A stretch of DNA of 64,000 nt from NCBI GenBank assembly GCA_003117195.1, contig BDSI01000117.1:124001-188000 (forward strand), in the 5' to 3' direction. This document shows, piece by piece, positions 26,401 to 38,200 of the stretch (positions within the stretch are counted from its first letter, which is position 1; each line of letters opens with the position of its first letter). This DNA comes from Eudorina sp. 2006-703-Eu-15 (Eukaryota; Chlorophyta; Chlorophyceae; Chlamydomonadales; Volvocaceae). The notes under the pieces are model-generated. The model saw only the letters and a list, made by a program, of their open reading frames with translations, was not told where the DNA came from and did not search any database. The translations under genes and the position numbers were made by a program.

Positions 26401-26576
26401 ACCGACACCCCACGCTCAGTGCCGTTTCCAAAGACCGAGTGCCAGCCGCGCGCCGCACAAGGATAGCAGCCACTTTTGCGGCGGTGGCGGAGCGTCATCT
26501 TCGTCCCTGTCTCCTTGCGCGCACTCCCCTTCGCGGTCCAAACCCTTGTCCTCGATGCCCGCTCGGGCCTAGACTG
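23458..26576. other. Intergenic region between convergent genes, no recognisable gene
   Basis: The armadillo-SAM gene (plus) and the nuclease gene (minus) point into this 3.1 kb, so it includes both 3' untranslated regions. Open frames on both strands were read and show no domain signature or phased exon series. No tandem array, transposon end or RNA gene was recognised. Confidence 0.6.
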
Positions 26577-28601
26577 TCACATGCGGCGCTGCTCCGAGGG
26601 CGCGTTCGCTGACAGGCGCCGGAACTCATCCCGGTACCTGGCAGCTTCCTCGTAGCGCCCGTCGCTGAGCGCCGTCTCCATGGCCACAACCAGCCGCAGC
26701 AATGCGTTGTGCGTCATCTCGTGGTAGATGAGCTGCTGCATCTGGTGCGCGTCCTCAAAGCGCTCCTCCTTCACCGCCAGGTCCTTCTGCAACGTGTACA
26801 TGACTGAGGGCAAGGAACGAGGGGCGCATCCAGCAGACAGACACGCGGGGGCGGCGCGCAAGCGCGCACGTCAACATTGGGCCAACCAATCACCGGCAGC
26901 TGAGCCATGGCACCAACAGTTCAACACCCCTGAGCACGCCCCGACGAACTGCTTTCGTTGGCCTGAAGGACCCTGCGAATATTTTGCTGGCCGTCGGTGC
27001 CTTTGCTTTGGCGTGCCATAAACAAGATGCGAGCCAATGAATGAATGATCCAATGCTGCGGCGGACCCCAAACAGGAATCATGCCGTTGTATCCTCCAAT
27101 GACCGCTCACCGGTCGGATCCTCGAAGCTGGCCAGCGTCTCCCGCACGGACCGCACTATCTCGCTCGCCGTTTCGTTCTGCGTGGCGGGCTGGTCCGGGT
27201 AGGGCGTCCCCGCGGTGTCCGCAATCTTCTTGGCCACGTACATGGGCGAGCCAAAGCGCACGGCCAGGTTGATGGCATCGCTGGGCCGCGCGTCAACGTC
27301 CACCTCCGAGCCCGGCTCCGGCAGCCCCGTCACGTCGTTGACGCGGGCCAGGTGGATACGGGCATAGTACGTGTTCGCGACGATGTCCGTAATGCGGATC
27401 TTCACGACGCGGAACTTGATCTCCCTGGTGTATTGACCCAGAGGGCATTATCCGGGTAGAGGTTTGAGCGGGAAAACGCAGGTGACGCACAGGGTTATGT
27501 GACACGGACAGACACGAAACGCGTCCACTGGAGGGCTGCACCCTGTGCTTTGGACATGCTACAGAGCAGGCGACATGAGTCACACCGGCAGTAGGGCGGT
27601 ATGAGAGCCGTGGCAGGCGGTGCACATTTCAACCTCATAATGTCGAACGGGTACATGCATGTAGGTTGCACAACTTTTTCGACATCCAGCTTGCGGTCAT
27701 CAGCCCTCATCTGCACAGGGCGAACTCCCAAACGATGGTCCCGGTGCTGGTCAAACCGAACTTCCGGGTTTAGATAGGCCCCGTGCAAGACGCGCGCATG
27801 AGGCCCCCCCATCAGAACCTGAACTTACTTGAGGATGTTCTTCATCACGTCATGCGTGAGGGGGCGCATCTGCCGCTGCTTATTGATCTCCTTTAACAGC
27901 GCATTGCTCTCGTTCTCACCTGCATAAAACGGCAAGCATGCGAACTTGGCACGGCATGCCGACACGCGTGCTGGCTCGGCGGTTACCCAGCCATTACTCG
28001 TATCGGCCACTGAGAGTCGACACTGAAACTCACCAATATGCACCGGGAGCACGCGCTCGCGACCGTCCAGAATGCGCAGGTATACCACAGCCTGCCAGCA
28101 TACCGGAAACGTCACGTTATCGCAGATACAGTTCTGTCATTTTAATGCAAATGCTGAGCCTTCAAGGCCGACATTTTCGAGCGCCCAAGCGACTCACATT
28201 GCCGGAGTTTACCCGCACTTGGTCAACCTGCGAGCGAGTTGCAGAAGAACACACATGTTATCGTTACGCTATGAAGTCGTAAGCGAAAGACGTGATATGA
28301 CGGGGTGTCTGGTGCTGTTCTGCAACCCGCTTCGACAGAAGCCATGACTTACTTTCACCTCAACGAAACCGTCCAAGCTAGGATCCCGGGAAGGGCCGGT
28401 GCTTCCTTGCTCATAAGCCCTGACCACGACGCGACCACAGCGGTTGCTGGGCCCTGCCACAGGTGCTTTTGAGGTCTGGCTCGGCAACACCGGACCAGGG
28501 CCCCGGCACCTTACAGGTACTCCCAAAGTTGAACACACAGGCGTAGCAACACCCCGGAAGACGCGTCCAACAGGCAGCGATGTGTGCAGAAGCTGGGCCA
28601 T
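26577..28601 (-). CDS. Plant-type bifunctional nuclease (BFN/BBD family), probably plastid
   Basis: Six exons join in phase: 28601-28353, 28227-28198, 28091-28034, 27919-27829, 27424-27111 and 26803-26577. They give 322 aa, close to plant BBD proteins, which have been reported to act on RNA and DNA. Residues 1-75 are Ser/Arg/Val-rich and resemble a transit peptide (MAQLLHTSLPVGRVFRG). The BFN domain (about 78-235) carries VVYLRILDGRERVLPVHIGE, EINKQRQMRPLTHDVMKNIL, ITDIVANTYYARIHL and the highly conserved VDARPSDAINLAVR. The last exon has a UVR-like helical segment (EERFEDAHQMQQLIY, GRYEEAARYRDEF). Exon 2 is only 30 bp (VDQVRVNSGN) but its splice sites and phase fit exactly. ATG 28601 is preferred; the in-frame sequence upstream of it lacks another ATG. 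Plastid targeting is inferred. Confidence 0.93.
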
Positions 28602-29089
28602 GGCAAGCTCCAACGATAAGTCCACAAGGGTTTCCTTGGTTCAACACTCACAGCCCACGCAGCAAACCAATGAGATGATCTTTAAGGTCTCTATATTTTT
28701 TCTTAAATCAATACGATTAGATGGGCGTAATTAAGAGAATGGGGTGTTCGCGCACAACCGATAAAGGCCAAAAGTCTCTTCGTTCAGTTGGAAGCTGACA
28801 ACCGTCCTACAATTTTCGTGACGATGATCTAGCTCGCTGACAAGTGACAACAGCCTGTTTACGGCTATTCAGTTATGCAGCATGGGCAAGTTGGCGAAGA
28901 GATGCTGCACGGTATAATTACGGCACGTACGATAACGATGTTCAAACGCTACGGAGCGCTATATGATAAGTGAAGCATTTGGAAATTGCAAGAACACGTT
29001 GATAGATCGCAGGGGTGTCTTCCGACTGACCGCCTTCTCATTCTGGCGAGGACTCGGGCTTGGCGCCCTGATTGTGTCCTTTTGGAGAA
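28602..29089. promoter_or_regulatory. Divergent intergenic region, nuclease / importin
   Basis: 488 bp separate two oppositely directed start codons. The sequence is AT-richer than the flanks, with T- and A-rich patches near 28690-28740. No specific factor site was recognised. Confidence 0.5.
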
Positions 29090-32000
29090 ATGAGCGCAGC
29101 TCAAATCCAGATAATCCTTTCGAGTGCTGATAGCTTCGCGGGACTTATTGCCCAAACGCTTGCACAAGACAACGCTACCCGGCGGACGGCCGAGGACCTC
29201 TATGGACAGCTGAAGCAGCAACGTCCCGACGCATGCGCCACTAACCTTCTACAGTTGCTGCGCGCATCCAGTGATGCTCGTGTGAGATCGACATGCGCCG
29301 TCTTTCTGCGGAAGGTAGGGCGTGTCGTTTAAAATTCGAAAGCAGCGCGTATTTTCTGCGGACATTTGCGTTTGCTTTTGTGTGTAGTCCACGTTGCTGA
29401 CGCTTTGCCATGAACACATAAATGGGATATGCCATGCTGTCCGCTGCAGTTCTTCAAGCCTGCGCGCAAAGAGGCTGGATGGGAACAATTGAACCGCAAC
29501 ACCAAGGTAAACAGCACACCTCGCCCACGTTATATTACTCTTCCACACCCTCTTATCTCGGATTCATGCTTTTAATTCTGTAAACGGGCAGGTGGTTGTG
29601 AAGAGAGAGCTTCTGGCAGCTCTGGCGTCTGAGACGGACCGCACGGCCGCCAAGCAGACCGCTGATGCTGTCGTGGCGCTGGGTGTCGTGCTGCTAGAGG
29701 GCAAGGATGCTTCCAAGGGATGGCCGGAGCTGCTCAGCTCTCTGCAAAGCTTGCTCAACCCGCAGGCGGGCGCTTCCGCGAAGGCGTGCGAAGCCGCCCT
29801 ACAGGTGAGGCAGCGCCGCGAGTCACCCGAAAGCCTTGGTTACTGAAGAGATACAATTGTGCGCGCAGGTTGTATCGGGGTCGGCAGAGCGCTTGCAGCA
29901 GGCGTCGGGTCAGCTGGCTCCCTCCATCCTTGGCTGCTTGGGGGCACAGCTGGCGGTTGAGGTTCAGGTGGCCGCAGTGAAGGCAGTCGTGGAGTTCCTT
30001 GCGGTAAGCCTGGCACATCGAGAATCATAGTTTTGGCTCGCTACCGAGCAACGCCAGGATAGCGGTAGACCTGGGATGTGGCTTCACAGAATTTCATCGA
30101 TTACCTGCATGCTTGTAGGATCTCATTTCATACCTGCGTGCAGAGACCAAAGCTTTGACCCAGTCCTGTTCTATATTTCCTACTTCCGCTGTGGCAGGTA
30201 TTGAAGAAGCCCCGCGACTTGCGGCCGTACCAGGCGGCTCTGCCTGCTTGCCTGGCAGCACTGCAAAACGCGCTGGCTGGTGGTCACCTGCCAGCGGCCG
30301 AGACCATGCTGACAGAGCTGATTAGGGTGAGCCTTTGGGGCCCTTGCAAATTAGGGTGGGCACGAAGAACTTTTTTGTGTGCTGTTGTGGTAGTGATTAT
30401 TTCGAGTCCTGTGATAGGCTTGACGCCTTCCTTGATTGCGCCATTTTCGGGGTGGCTGACTTGCAGGCCGTCGAGGTGGAGCCGGCGATGTGGCAGCCCC
30501 ATGTGGCCGCCGCGGTTCCTGGCATGCTGACGCTGGCGGGAGCTGGTCCGAACGGTCTTCCTCTGCCGGATGACATCCGCCGCCTGGCCGCCGAGTTTGT
30601 CATGACCTTGATCGATATCAAGCCTCAGATGGTGCAGGTAAGTTAGGGGTTTGGGACACCACTGTGGGTAGGCTAGGGGATGGGGCGAGTTTTCACTCGT
30701 GATTGGCCAGACCCGCAATCGATGATGGTGTCCATAGTACTTGTCGCCCGGAGTGGGGGCTACAAACCTACAATATCTTGATCCTAATTGGCCGCATTCC
30801 TCCACCTCGTGCACAGGGTGAACTGGGTGCTGGTCCGCTGGCTTCCCAAGTCATCAGCTGCGTGGCGCAGTTCCTAGCCTCAGGGGTAGAGGACGACTCG
30901 GATTGGGCCACGGACCTGATGGCCTCACCCGACATGGATGAGGACGACTCTCTGGGTGCGCCACTCGAACCGTCGCGGATTTAGGGAGGGGGTGTTTCTT
31001 CATCCAGGCACTGAGGCACTCGGGCCCCTGCCTTTTCTCTCGTGGTGCATCGCCTTATGACCTTAGGGTATGAGCCACTGGCCTTTCCTCCCAGCGCTTT
31101 TGGGTCCCGAACGTTGCTGTCTTTGCACCATTTTGCCCAACCCCCAATCACCCAGGCGAGATGCATCGGTACGGCCTGGAGTGCGCTCTGCGCGTCGCAA
31201 GCGAGCTGGACCGCGCTGCTGTGCTGCGGGCTGTGGTGGACATGACCGGCGCCTGGGCCAGGGACGCCAGCGACTGGCGTCGGCGCCATGCGGTGCTGAT
31301 GTGCCTTTCGCAGGTGGTCGGCTCGTGCAAGGAGGTACGCAGGACGCGAGATCCTGATCCATAAGACTGATGGAACGGAGGGACTTGTGTGATTAGCGCC
31401 AATCGAAATTTCAAGCCAGCAGGACTTTTTGAATTAGTCGTCTGTGGATTGTAATTCCATAGTAACGCATTGCATCTCTGTTTGCTGTGGTGCTGACGAC
31501 AGGTGGTCGGCGCTCCTGAGCTGTCCTCACTGGCGGGTCTGCTCGTCGAGTCCATGCGCGACCCGCACTGCCGTGTCCGCTGGGCGGCGTGCCACGCAGT
31601 GGGTGTCCTGGGCGATGACCTGGGCCCAGCGCTCCAGCTGCAGGAGGGCGGTGGCGGGGCGGCCGTGCTCAAGGCGCTAACTGAGCTTTTGGCGGAGCCT
31701 GACTCCTTGTCCTGTCCTCAGCGGGTCAAGGTGCGTGCGTGGTGGCGTGTGGGCCCAGTCGAAGGGATTCTCTGCTTGTGCCAGTTTCATTTCGCTGATT
31801 TGTAGTACGGAAAGGTAAGGCGTCTTAAGGATGACATGTCTGCGTCCCTTGAATGATCACCCCGCCTAATCGGCGTTTGTTGTCCGTATGTGGCATTGCC
31901 GTCCATCGTTGGAAGAGCTGCATGCCACCAATCCTCATGACGCAATGCCCTGGTTTCCGCAGGCCCAGGCCTGCCGCGCAATCGTGGGATTCCTGGGGGG

Positions 32001-35000
32001 TCTGGACAAGGACGAGGCGGAGCTGGACGCCGACGCTGCCAAGGAGGCTCGCCAGCAGCGCGTGCTCCAGCTGCTTGTGCCCTTCCTGGAGCCCCTGACT
32101 GCACCGCTGCTTGCTCAGATCGAGCGCTGTGCGGCCGGAGAGGGTGGCGCCGTGGCGGGTGGTCGCGCGCTGGTGCCGACGCCCCTTCAGGAGTTCAGCG
32201 TCGATGTGCTGACGCATCTGGCCGTATGCGTCCGGACAGCCGCCTTCGTGCCTCTGTTCGTAGCAGCCATGCCTCGCGTCATGGGTGTGCTGGCCCGCGC
32301 GGCTCCCTTCCACAGTTCCTCCGCCGTCGCGTCGGGCTCCGTCAGCGAGGAGGAGGCAGCCGCCATCGTGCGTGTGCAGGTAGGTGTCGTCAGTATGAAG
32401 CTACGCGAGCTTTTGGCGTGCATGGCCCGACGACCTGGTCCTACCGCATCTTAGATGTACAGCTGGTTACAATGATGTCAATTGTACTGCGTCAAGGCCC
32501 ACTGCCATTGTGTTTTCCGCGTCTGCCTCTTCGGCAGGTGGGCGCCCTGGAGTGCGCGGCGTTTATGTGCCGGGCGGTAGGTGCCGCCGTGGCTGCTGAG
32601 CACTTACCCGCTCTCGTCGCCATGTGGGGCCTGCTGGCGCGGCCCGATATCGATTCATGCAGTCCGCTGCTGGTGCCGCTGCTTGCCGCCATCGAGCCGC
32701 TCGCGGAGTGCTTCGGCCCGGAGACCCGGCACCTTCTGGGCCCTGCGTTGCCCTTGCTGGCACAGTGGTCCGCCAAGGACGTCGGCCTGCGGGTGAGCAC
32801 GGCGGGGCGGGCTCCGGTCTGGGGCCCCGCTGGGTAGGCTCGGTTGACATGATTGATGTAAATCAAACCCTTGGATCCACAATTGATCCCGGTGCTCCCT
32901 GACACTCGTTGTCCTCCCATTGGCCTGTCCCGGTTCCCCAGACGCTCGAGGACGATGAGAGCGATGCAGGTAAGGGAAGGCTTCTTGGCACGATTGGCCG
33001 GAAACGGTTCATGCTTCATGGTACCATGCCAATACTTGGATGTGACAGGCTTCCCAGTCTTCCTTGTTACTCCAATTCACAGCGTCTCCTGTCGTTTCGC
33101 AGCCGACGACGGCGACGAGGCCAAGAAGGACGAGGACGAAGAGGAGGACGATGATGACCGGGACGACTCGGACGTGGCCATGGTCTGCTACGACGACAAT
33201 GACTACCGCTGCAGTTCCAGCGTGCTGCTGGCCAAGGAAGCTGCCGTGAGCGCTCTGGAGGAGCTTGTAGACAAGATGGGCCCCGCGCTGGCGCAGCAGG
33301 TTGGTCTGAGGCCAGGAAAGACACAATCCGGGTTTCGGTCATACTGTAGGTCAAGTGAGTATGTCCCAGTGGGTTGACTTCATCGCTTACCTGTCTGTGT
33401 GCAGGTTAACGTTGCGGCTGACGCACTGGTGCCCCGCCTGCTGGAGTACTACCTGGATGAGGTGCGTCACAGGGTTGTCATTTCATAATCCGTGCCTCAT
33501 GAATGCAGCCAGGTGTTGCACCTTGTGCTTTTTTACGACTTCGAATTAATCGCCGAAAACGTTGGCTTGGAATTCCGTGTACGTTGGCAATAAGGCCCCG
33601 CATCGCGCTGTCGTCCTGGCAGGTGCACACCATCGCCCGGCGCACTCTTCCGAAGCTCCTCCGCAACTACCTGCTGGCGGTGACCCAAGGATCCCTGCCG
33701 GCGTCGGACCCAGTAGCCAGTCCGGCTGCGGCGCAGGCACTCCTGCACCGCCTGTGGCAGGCTGTCACCTGCGTTATAAACCCGGAGGCATTGGCGCCAG
33801 AGGCTGCCGCCCACCTGCTCCGCCTCCCCAACGGCGCGGAGCGGCCCTCGCCGACGTTGTCCACCCGGGCCGACATGGTCGAGGTACGCTGAGGCGTCGC
33901 CCTGAGGGGTTCATGAGTTGCAGTGTTGAGATTCATTTCTTTGTTTGGTTTGAATTGTGAGTGTTTTACTCTTGTCCATACGCCTGCAGGTGCTGACCCA
34001 GATCGTTGACTGCGTGGAGGGCACCATGCTGCAACAGGCGTGGGTGGCGGAGGCGTTTGCAGCACTGCAGGTAGGCAGCATCGGGTTCTCCTTTGCTTGG
34101 CGTAATTCAGTTGAGAGCTAAAGCAGGGGCACGGCATGTTTGTTCTCATTCGTGCAGGCGGCCGTTACAGCCGCGCAGGAGGCCGCTGACGTTTCGGACG
34201 ATGAGGAAGACTCGGCCGGTGACAAGAGCATGGAGGTAAGACCGTGCAAGGTAATGACCGTCACAGTTGCACCATGGTCCATGTGAAGAGCTGTAATCTC
34301 TGCCTGCAGTCTACCAAAGGAGCACGCGAGATGTTCTTGCTGATCATAATGACGCGTGCATGTCCCGCAGGCGGATGGTAGCGTTGATTTGGAGGACGAC
34401 GGCTCGGACGCATCGGAGGACGACGAAGTGGAAGAGGAGGACGAGGCTTCGGACGACGGCAGCGAGACTCCGGAGGCGGCCCGCGAGCGGCTCAAAACGC
34501 AGGTGCGCGTGGAATTGGCTGATAATCATAACACGCTCGCTTATCAGTAGGCAAGACCTTTCGCGCACAGGTGTTCACGGTTGCCGCTCTTTTGCAGGTG
34601 GAATCTTGCGTTGCGGCCTTCAGCCGCAAGTATGGCGATGCGGTGGCGGCCCTGGCGCAGCAAGTGCTGGCGGCGCAGCGCCCCGAACAGCAGCGGGAGG
34701 CATTGGTTTCCGTCCGGAACGGGGTGGTGGCGTGACTCGGACCTGGGTTGTAGTGCTAACATTGTCGGTGTCAAGTGCAAGATCAACTGACAAGTCCGGC
34801 AGGAGCGTTTAGTACAGTAGTGCAGGCTTCGCACCGAGCTGCACGGATGGCAGGTGTGCTTGAGCAGGATTTGTGCAGGTCGAAGGTGAAGATGTGTAGT
34901 GAGCCGATTGAGTAGGGCGGTGTTACTGCAGTGTGCCATTGACGAAGCGCAGCCATCGCTGGCCCCGCACATTGCGGTCTGCTGGCCAAGTCTAGTTGAC

Positions 35001-35027
35001 GTCCTGGCCTACTCAAGTGCAACATAA
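29090..35027 (+). CDS. Importin-beta family nuclear transport receptor, IPO5/IPO4-like, short C-terminus
   Basis: Karyopherins of this class carry cargo through nuclear pores using stacked HEAT repeats and RanGTP. Twenty exons from ATG 29090 give about 1,060 aa. The N-terminus reads LAQDNATRRTAEDLYGQLKQ, RVRSTCAVFLRK and KPARKEAGWEQL, as in the family. HEAT-like helices follow (EMHRYGLECALRVASELDRA; HCRVRWAACHAVGVLGDDLG). A strongly acidic stretch (33118-33175) precedes SVLLAKEAAVSALEELVDKMG, matching the acidic insert of IPO4/IPO5. A second acidic stretch is at 34370-34480. If exon 19 ends at 34705, exon 20 (34932-35027) adds CAIDEAQPSLAPHIAVCW, which aligns with the IPO5 helix starting LCIFDDVIEHC; otherwise the frame stops at 34735. 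Either way about 200 C-terminal residues of the family are missing, and there is no room for them before the next gene. Confidence 0.85.
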
Positions 35028-35283
35028 GACACTGAACAGGTTGTTGTCAACTTATCGACAGATTTGTATCGATTCGCTGCTCACCCAGCAACCAACCAAC
35101 GCCGCATCTCGGGCAAAGAACTCCCCAATAAGGCGAGACCACACGGCTGTGGACAAACAAACCATGTTCCCAGGCTCGCAATCCTCGTATCAAATCGGTT
35201 TCTTCTTCTGCGCTTCGCAACACAGCGCCATTGTAAAATCAGCGTTCATTACACGCGTTCAGGTTCCTCGATCCGGGCTCGCG

Positions 35284-38200
35284 TCATGCTGGGTCCAGGA
35301 AAGTGTTCTCCGCCTGCACAATGTTGTACGGCAGCATATCACCGTCGAACTGATATGGGTAATTTTCCCGGATGATGGCCAGGTCTCCGAGCAGCAGCTT
35401 GCCACACCGCTCCATCTGCAGGCGGCGCAGGCGGGTGTAGCTGCCCAGCAGTGCGGCCAGACCGGCGCTTGTGACGCCGGGCAGGTCGGCGGCGTAAAGG
35501 GTCTCCAGGGAGGGGCCGCAGCGAGAGGCGATGGACCGCAGTGCGGCATCAGTGAGCAGGTCAATGCCGCCGATGCCTGGGAGGCAAAAGCGCACAGGCA
35601 GAGGGCGCGGACAGTACCAATCTGAGCAATGCGGGGCATGTACAATTTAGTGCAACCTGACACATCGTAAGGAGGACCTCTTCTGCAGGTGTCCCAAATT
35701 TTCGCCAATATGGCTCAGATTTTTATTATTAATGACCCCGCGAGTCATCAGTTTCCTTATACACACCTATCATGCGCAGCCGCGGCCGCTGGGTGACCAG
35801 GTCCTCGATGTCCGCGTCCGTCAGCCCCCGGATCCCCGAGAAGCCGAACTCGGTGAGCTCCGGCAGCGACGCCCAGACCGCACGCACACCTGCACCGAAA
35901 CGCAGAACCAGCGAATACGGTCGAGGGGTAGGTCGAGCAAACAATGCCGCCCGAAACGGGGTGGGTGCGAGCCAGGACGCCCCAAGACGACATGTCGCGA
36001 CAAAGCACGGGCCCACGGGTTTCGAGTGCGTTTCGAGGGCGTACGTCGGTTTGGTTGATACCGTGTCGCTTTACCGGGCACCTCAGCGATCCGTGTGTCA
36101 TAATCCGATCCCTGGATCATAATCCGATGAAGTGTGGAGGCTTCCTGGTTCGCTACAGCAGCGTCCGTGGACCCAGTCCCACATGCTTGCGCCTTCCTCT
36201 GACTGCCTCACAGAGGCGGCAAGGCCACAACCGCTGCAGGTCTGGGAGGAAAGAAGGACTCACGGGTCGCTGACGCCATATCCCAGGACCCCGCATCACG
36301 CAACGCACCTTGCACGGCACGCACTCCTCCCTCAGGCCTCCCTCCCTCAGGCCTCCCTCCCTCAGGCCTCCCTCCCTCAGGCCTTCTGCCACCGACAAAC
36401 ACACACAAGCGACCACGCACCTGCCGACGACATCCGGGTCGAGTAGCACACATCCAGCGACGTCAGCTGCCTGTTGGTCTCGCCCAACGCCGCGAGGGTG
36501 TTGTCCGACAGTAAGCCGCAGCAGCCGATGTTGAGGGAGCGTAGGCCCGGGTTGGCGGCCAACAGCGGCCTCAGGTCGCCGTCGAGGAGCATCCTGTTAC
36601 GAGGGATGAGGCCGCCGGGTCCCGTCGTCAGCTCGCCACGCAAGGCGCGCGCCCCATCCCATGCCAACCACATGCTCCATATCGTGTGCGTGAATGCTGC
36701 GATATACCGGTAATGCATCATGGTAATGAAGCGCCTCGAACAGCAACGGGCTCCGATGGAGTGGTGGATGTTGACGGTTTCAGTGGGGACGGATAGGAGG
36801 GGACTACACTACACCACGGTGGTGGATGTCCACGGTTTCTTTCCTAAACACAACACCAGGACGCGGTTATGGATGGGCTTCTCATTAAACACCAGGACGC
36901 AATGGACGCGCACACGGTTTGCGGCGTGGAGTCAAGTCGTGCGCACAGGGCCAGGGGAGGACAAGGCAGGCCGCGTGGCCGCGCGTGTACGGTATGGCGG
37001 CCCACCGCTTGGCACAGCAGCACAGAGCTGGACGCGCCGGTCCCGCGGGCCAGGCCTTGCACTTCCCGTCCCTTCTCTTGCCCCTCCCTTGCCCTTCCCA
37101 TACCCTTCCCACTTGCCCTTCCCATGCCATTCCCTTGCCCCTCCCCTGTCCTTCCTCTGTCCTTTCCTTGTCCTTTTCCTGTCCTTTCCCTGTCCTTTCC
37201 CTGTCCTTTCCCTGTCCTTTCCCTGCCTTCCCCTCCCCTGCCCTGCCCACCGCGCTCACATATTACCCCGGAGGTTGAGGTGCAGGATCTGAGTGGCAGC
37301 GCAGCACCGCAGCGCTGAGCCGACGCCGATGCCCTGCCAGTTGGACAAGCATAGCGCCCGCAGCCCGCTGAGGGAGCCCAGGCAAATGCTCAGGGCGGCA
37401 TCCATCACGCCTGTGATGCGGAAGCCTGCAACGACGACGGAAGGGGACCCGGCGGACATCTTCGAGGAAGGGGTTGCCATGCGACCATGCCGCGTTGCAG
37501 TGGCAGGGCACGGAGGCGAGCGCCGGTACCCAAAGCACGCACGCCAGGTTGGCGTCGCGGCGTGTGGGTGAATCACCACTGACTAACACCAAGCACACTA
37601 TCCAGCCTATAAATGCAATTCGAGAAGACGTGCGTGACGTCTGTGATGCTGCCACCATGCAGGCCATGCGCCTTCGCAGGGAGGTTTTCGCTGCGCGCTC
37701 TGCGTGCCTGGCAGTACATGTTTCCTCGACATCATGCACAACATGTGTCCTGAGCTTCCGTTGCCAACCCGCCGAGCCCCGCCGCCAACCCGCCCTCCAG
37801 TTGGCCATCCAGCCAGCCACGGTAAAGATACTACTGTCGTGGTGCCTCCCGGAGACCTACCTGCCAGGTCCAGCAGCCGCATCGTGCCGCCTTGATGGCT
37901 CGCCAGCAGCAGGACCTCGTTCAATATAGTCTGCAGGTAGGGTTCGTCGCTGCGCCGCAGGGTGGGGCCGTGTGCCGGTCGGCAGTACGATCGGGATCGG
38001 CCGTACAAGGACTCGCGCGGCGCCGCGGTCGCCAGTACTTCCTTGTCCATCAAGCTAAGGAGCGCAGCGCACATCACTAGCACCAGCACAAGGAAGGTGC
38101 GCAACACTAAGGGGCAGGAAGTCGTGCACGATCAGTGTGCTGTGGGCAGGTTTGGTCCGCTTGAGACATCTGACGTGGTCAGGCGCGGCGGCACCACTCT

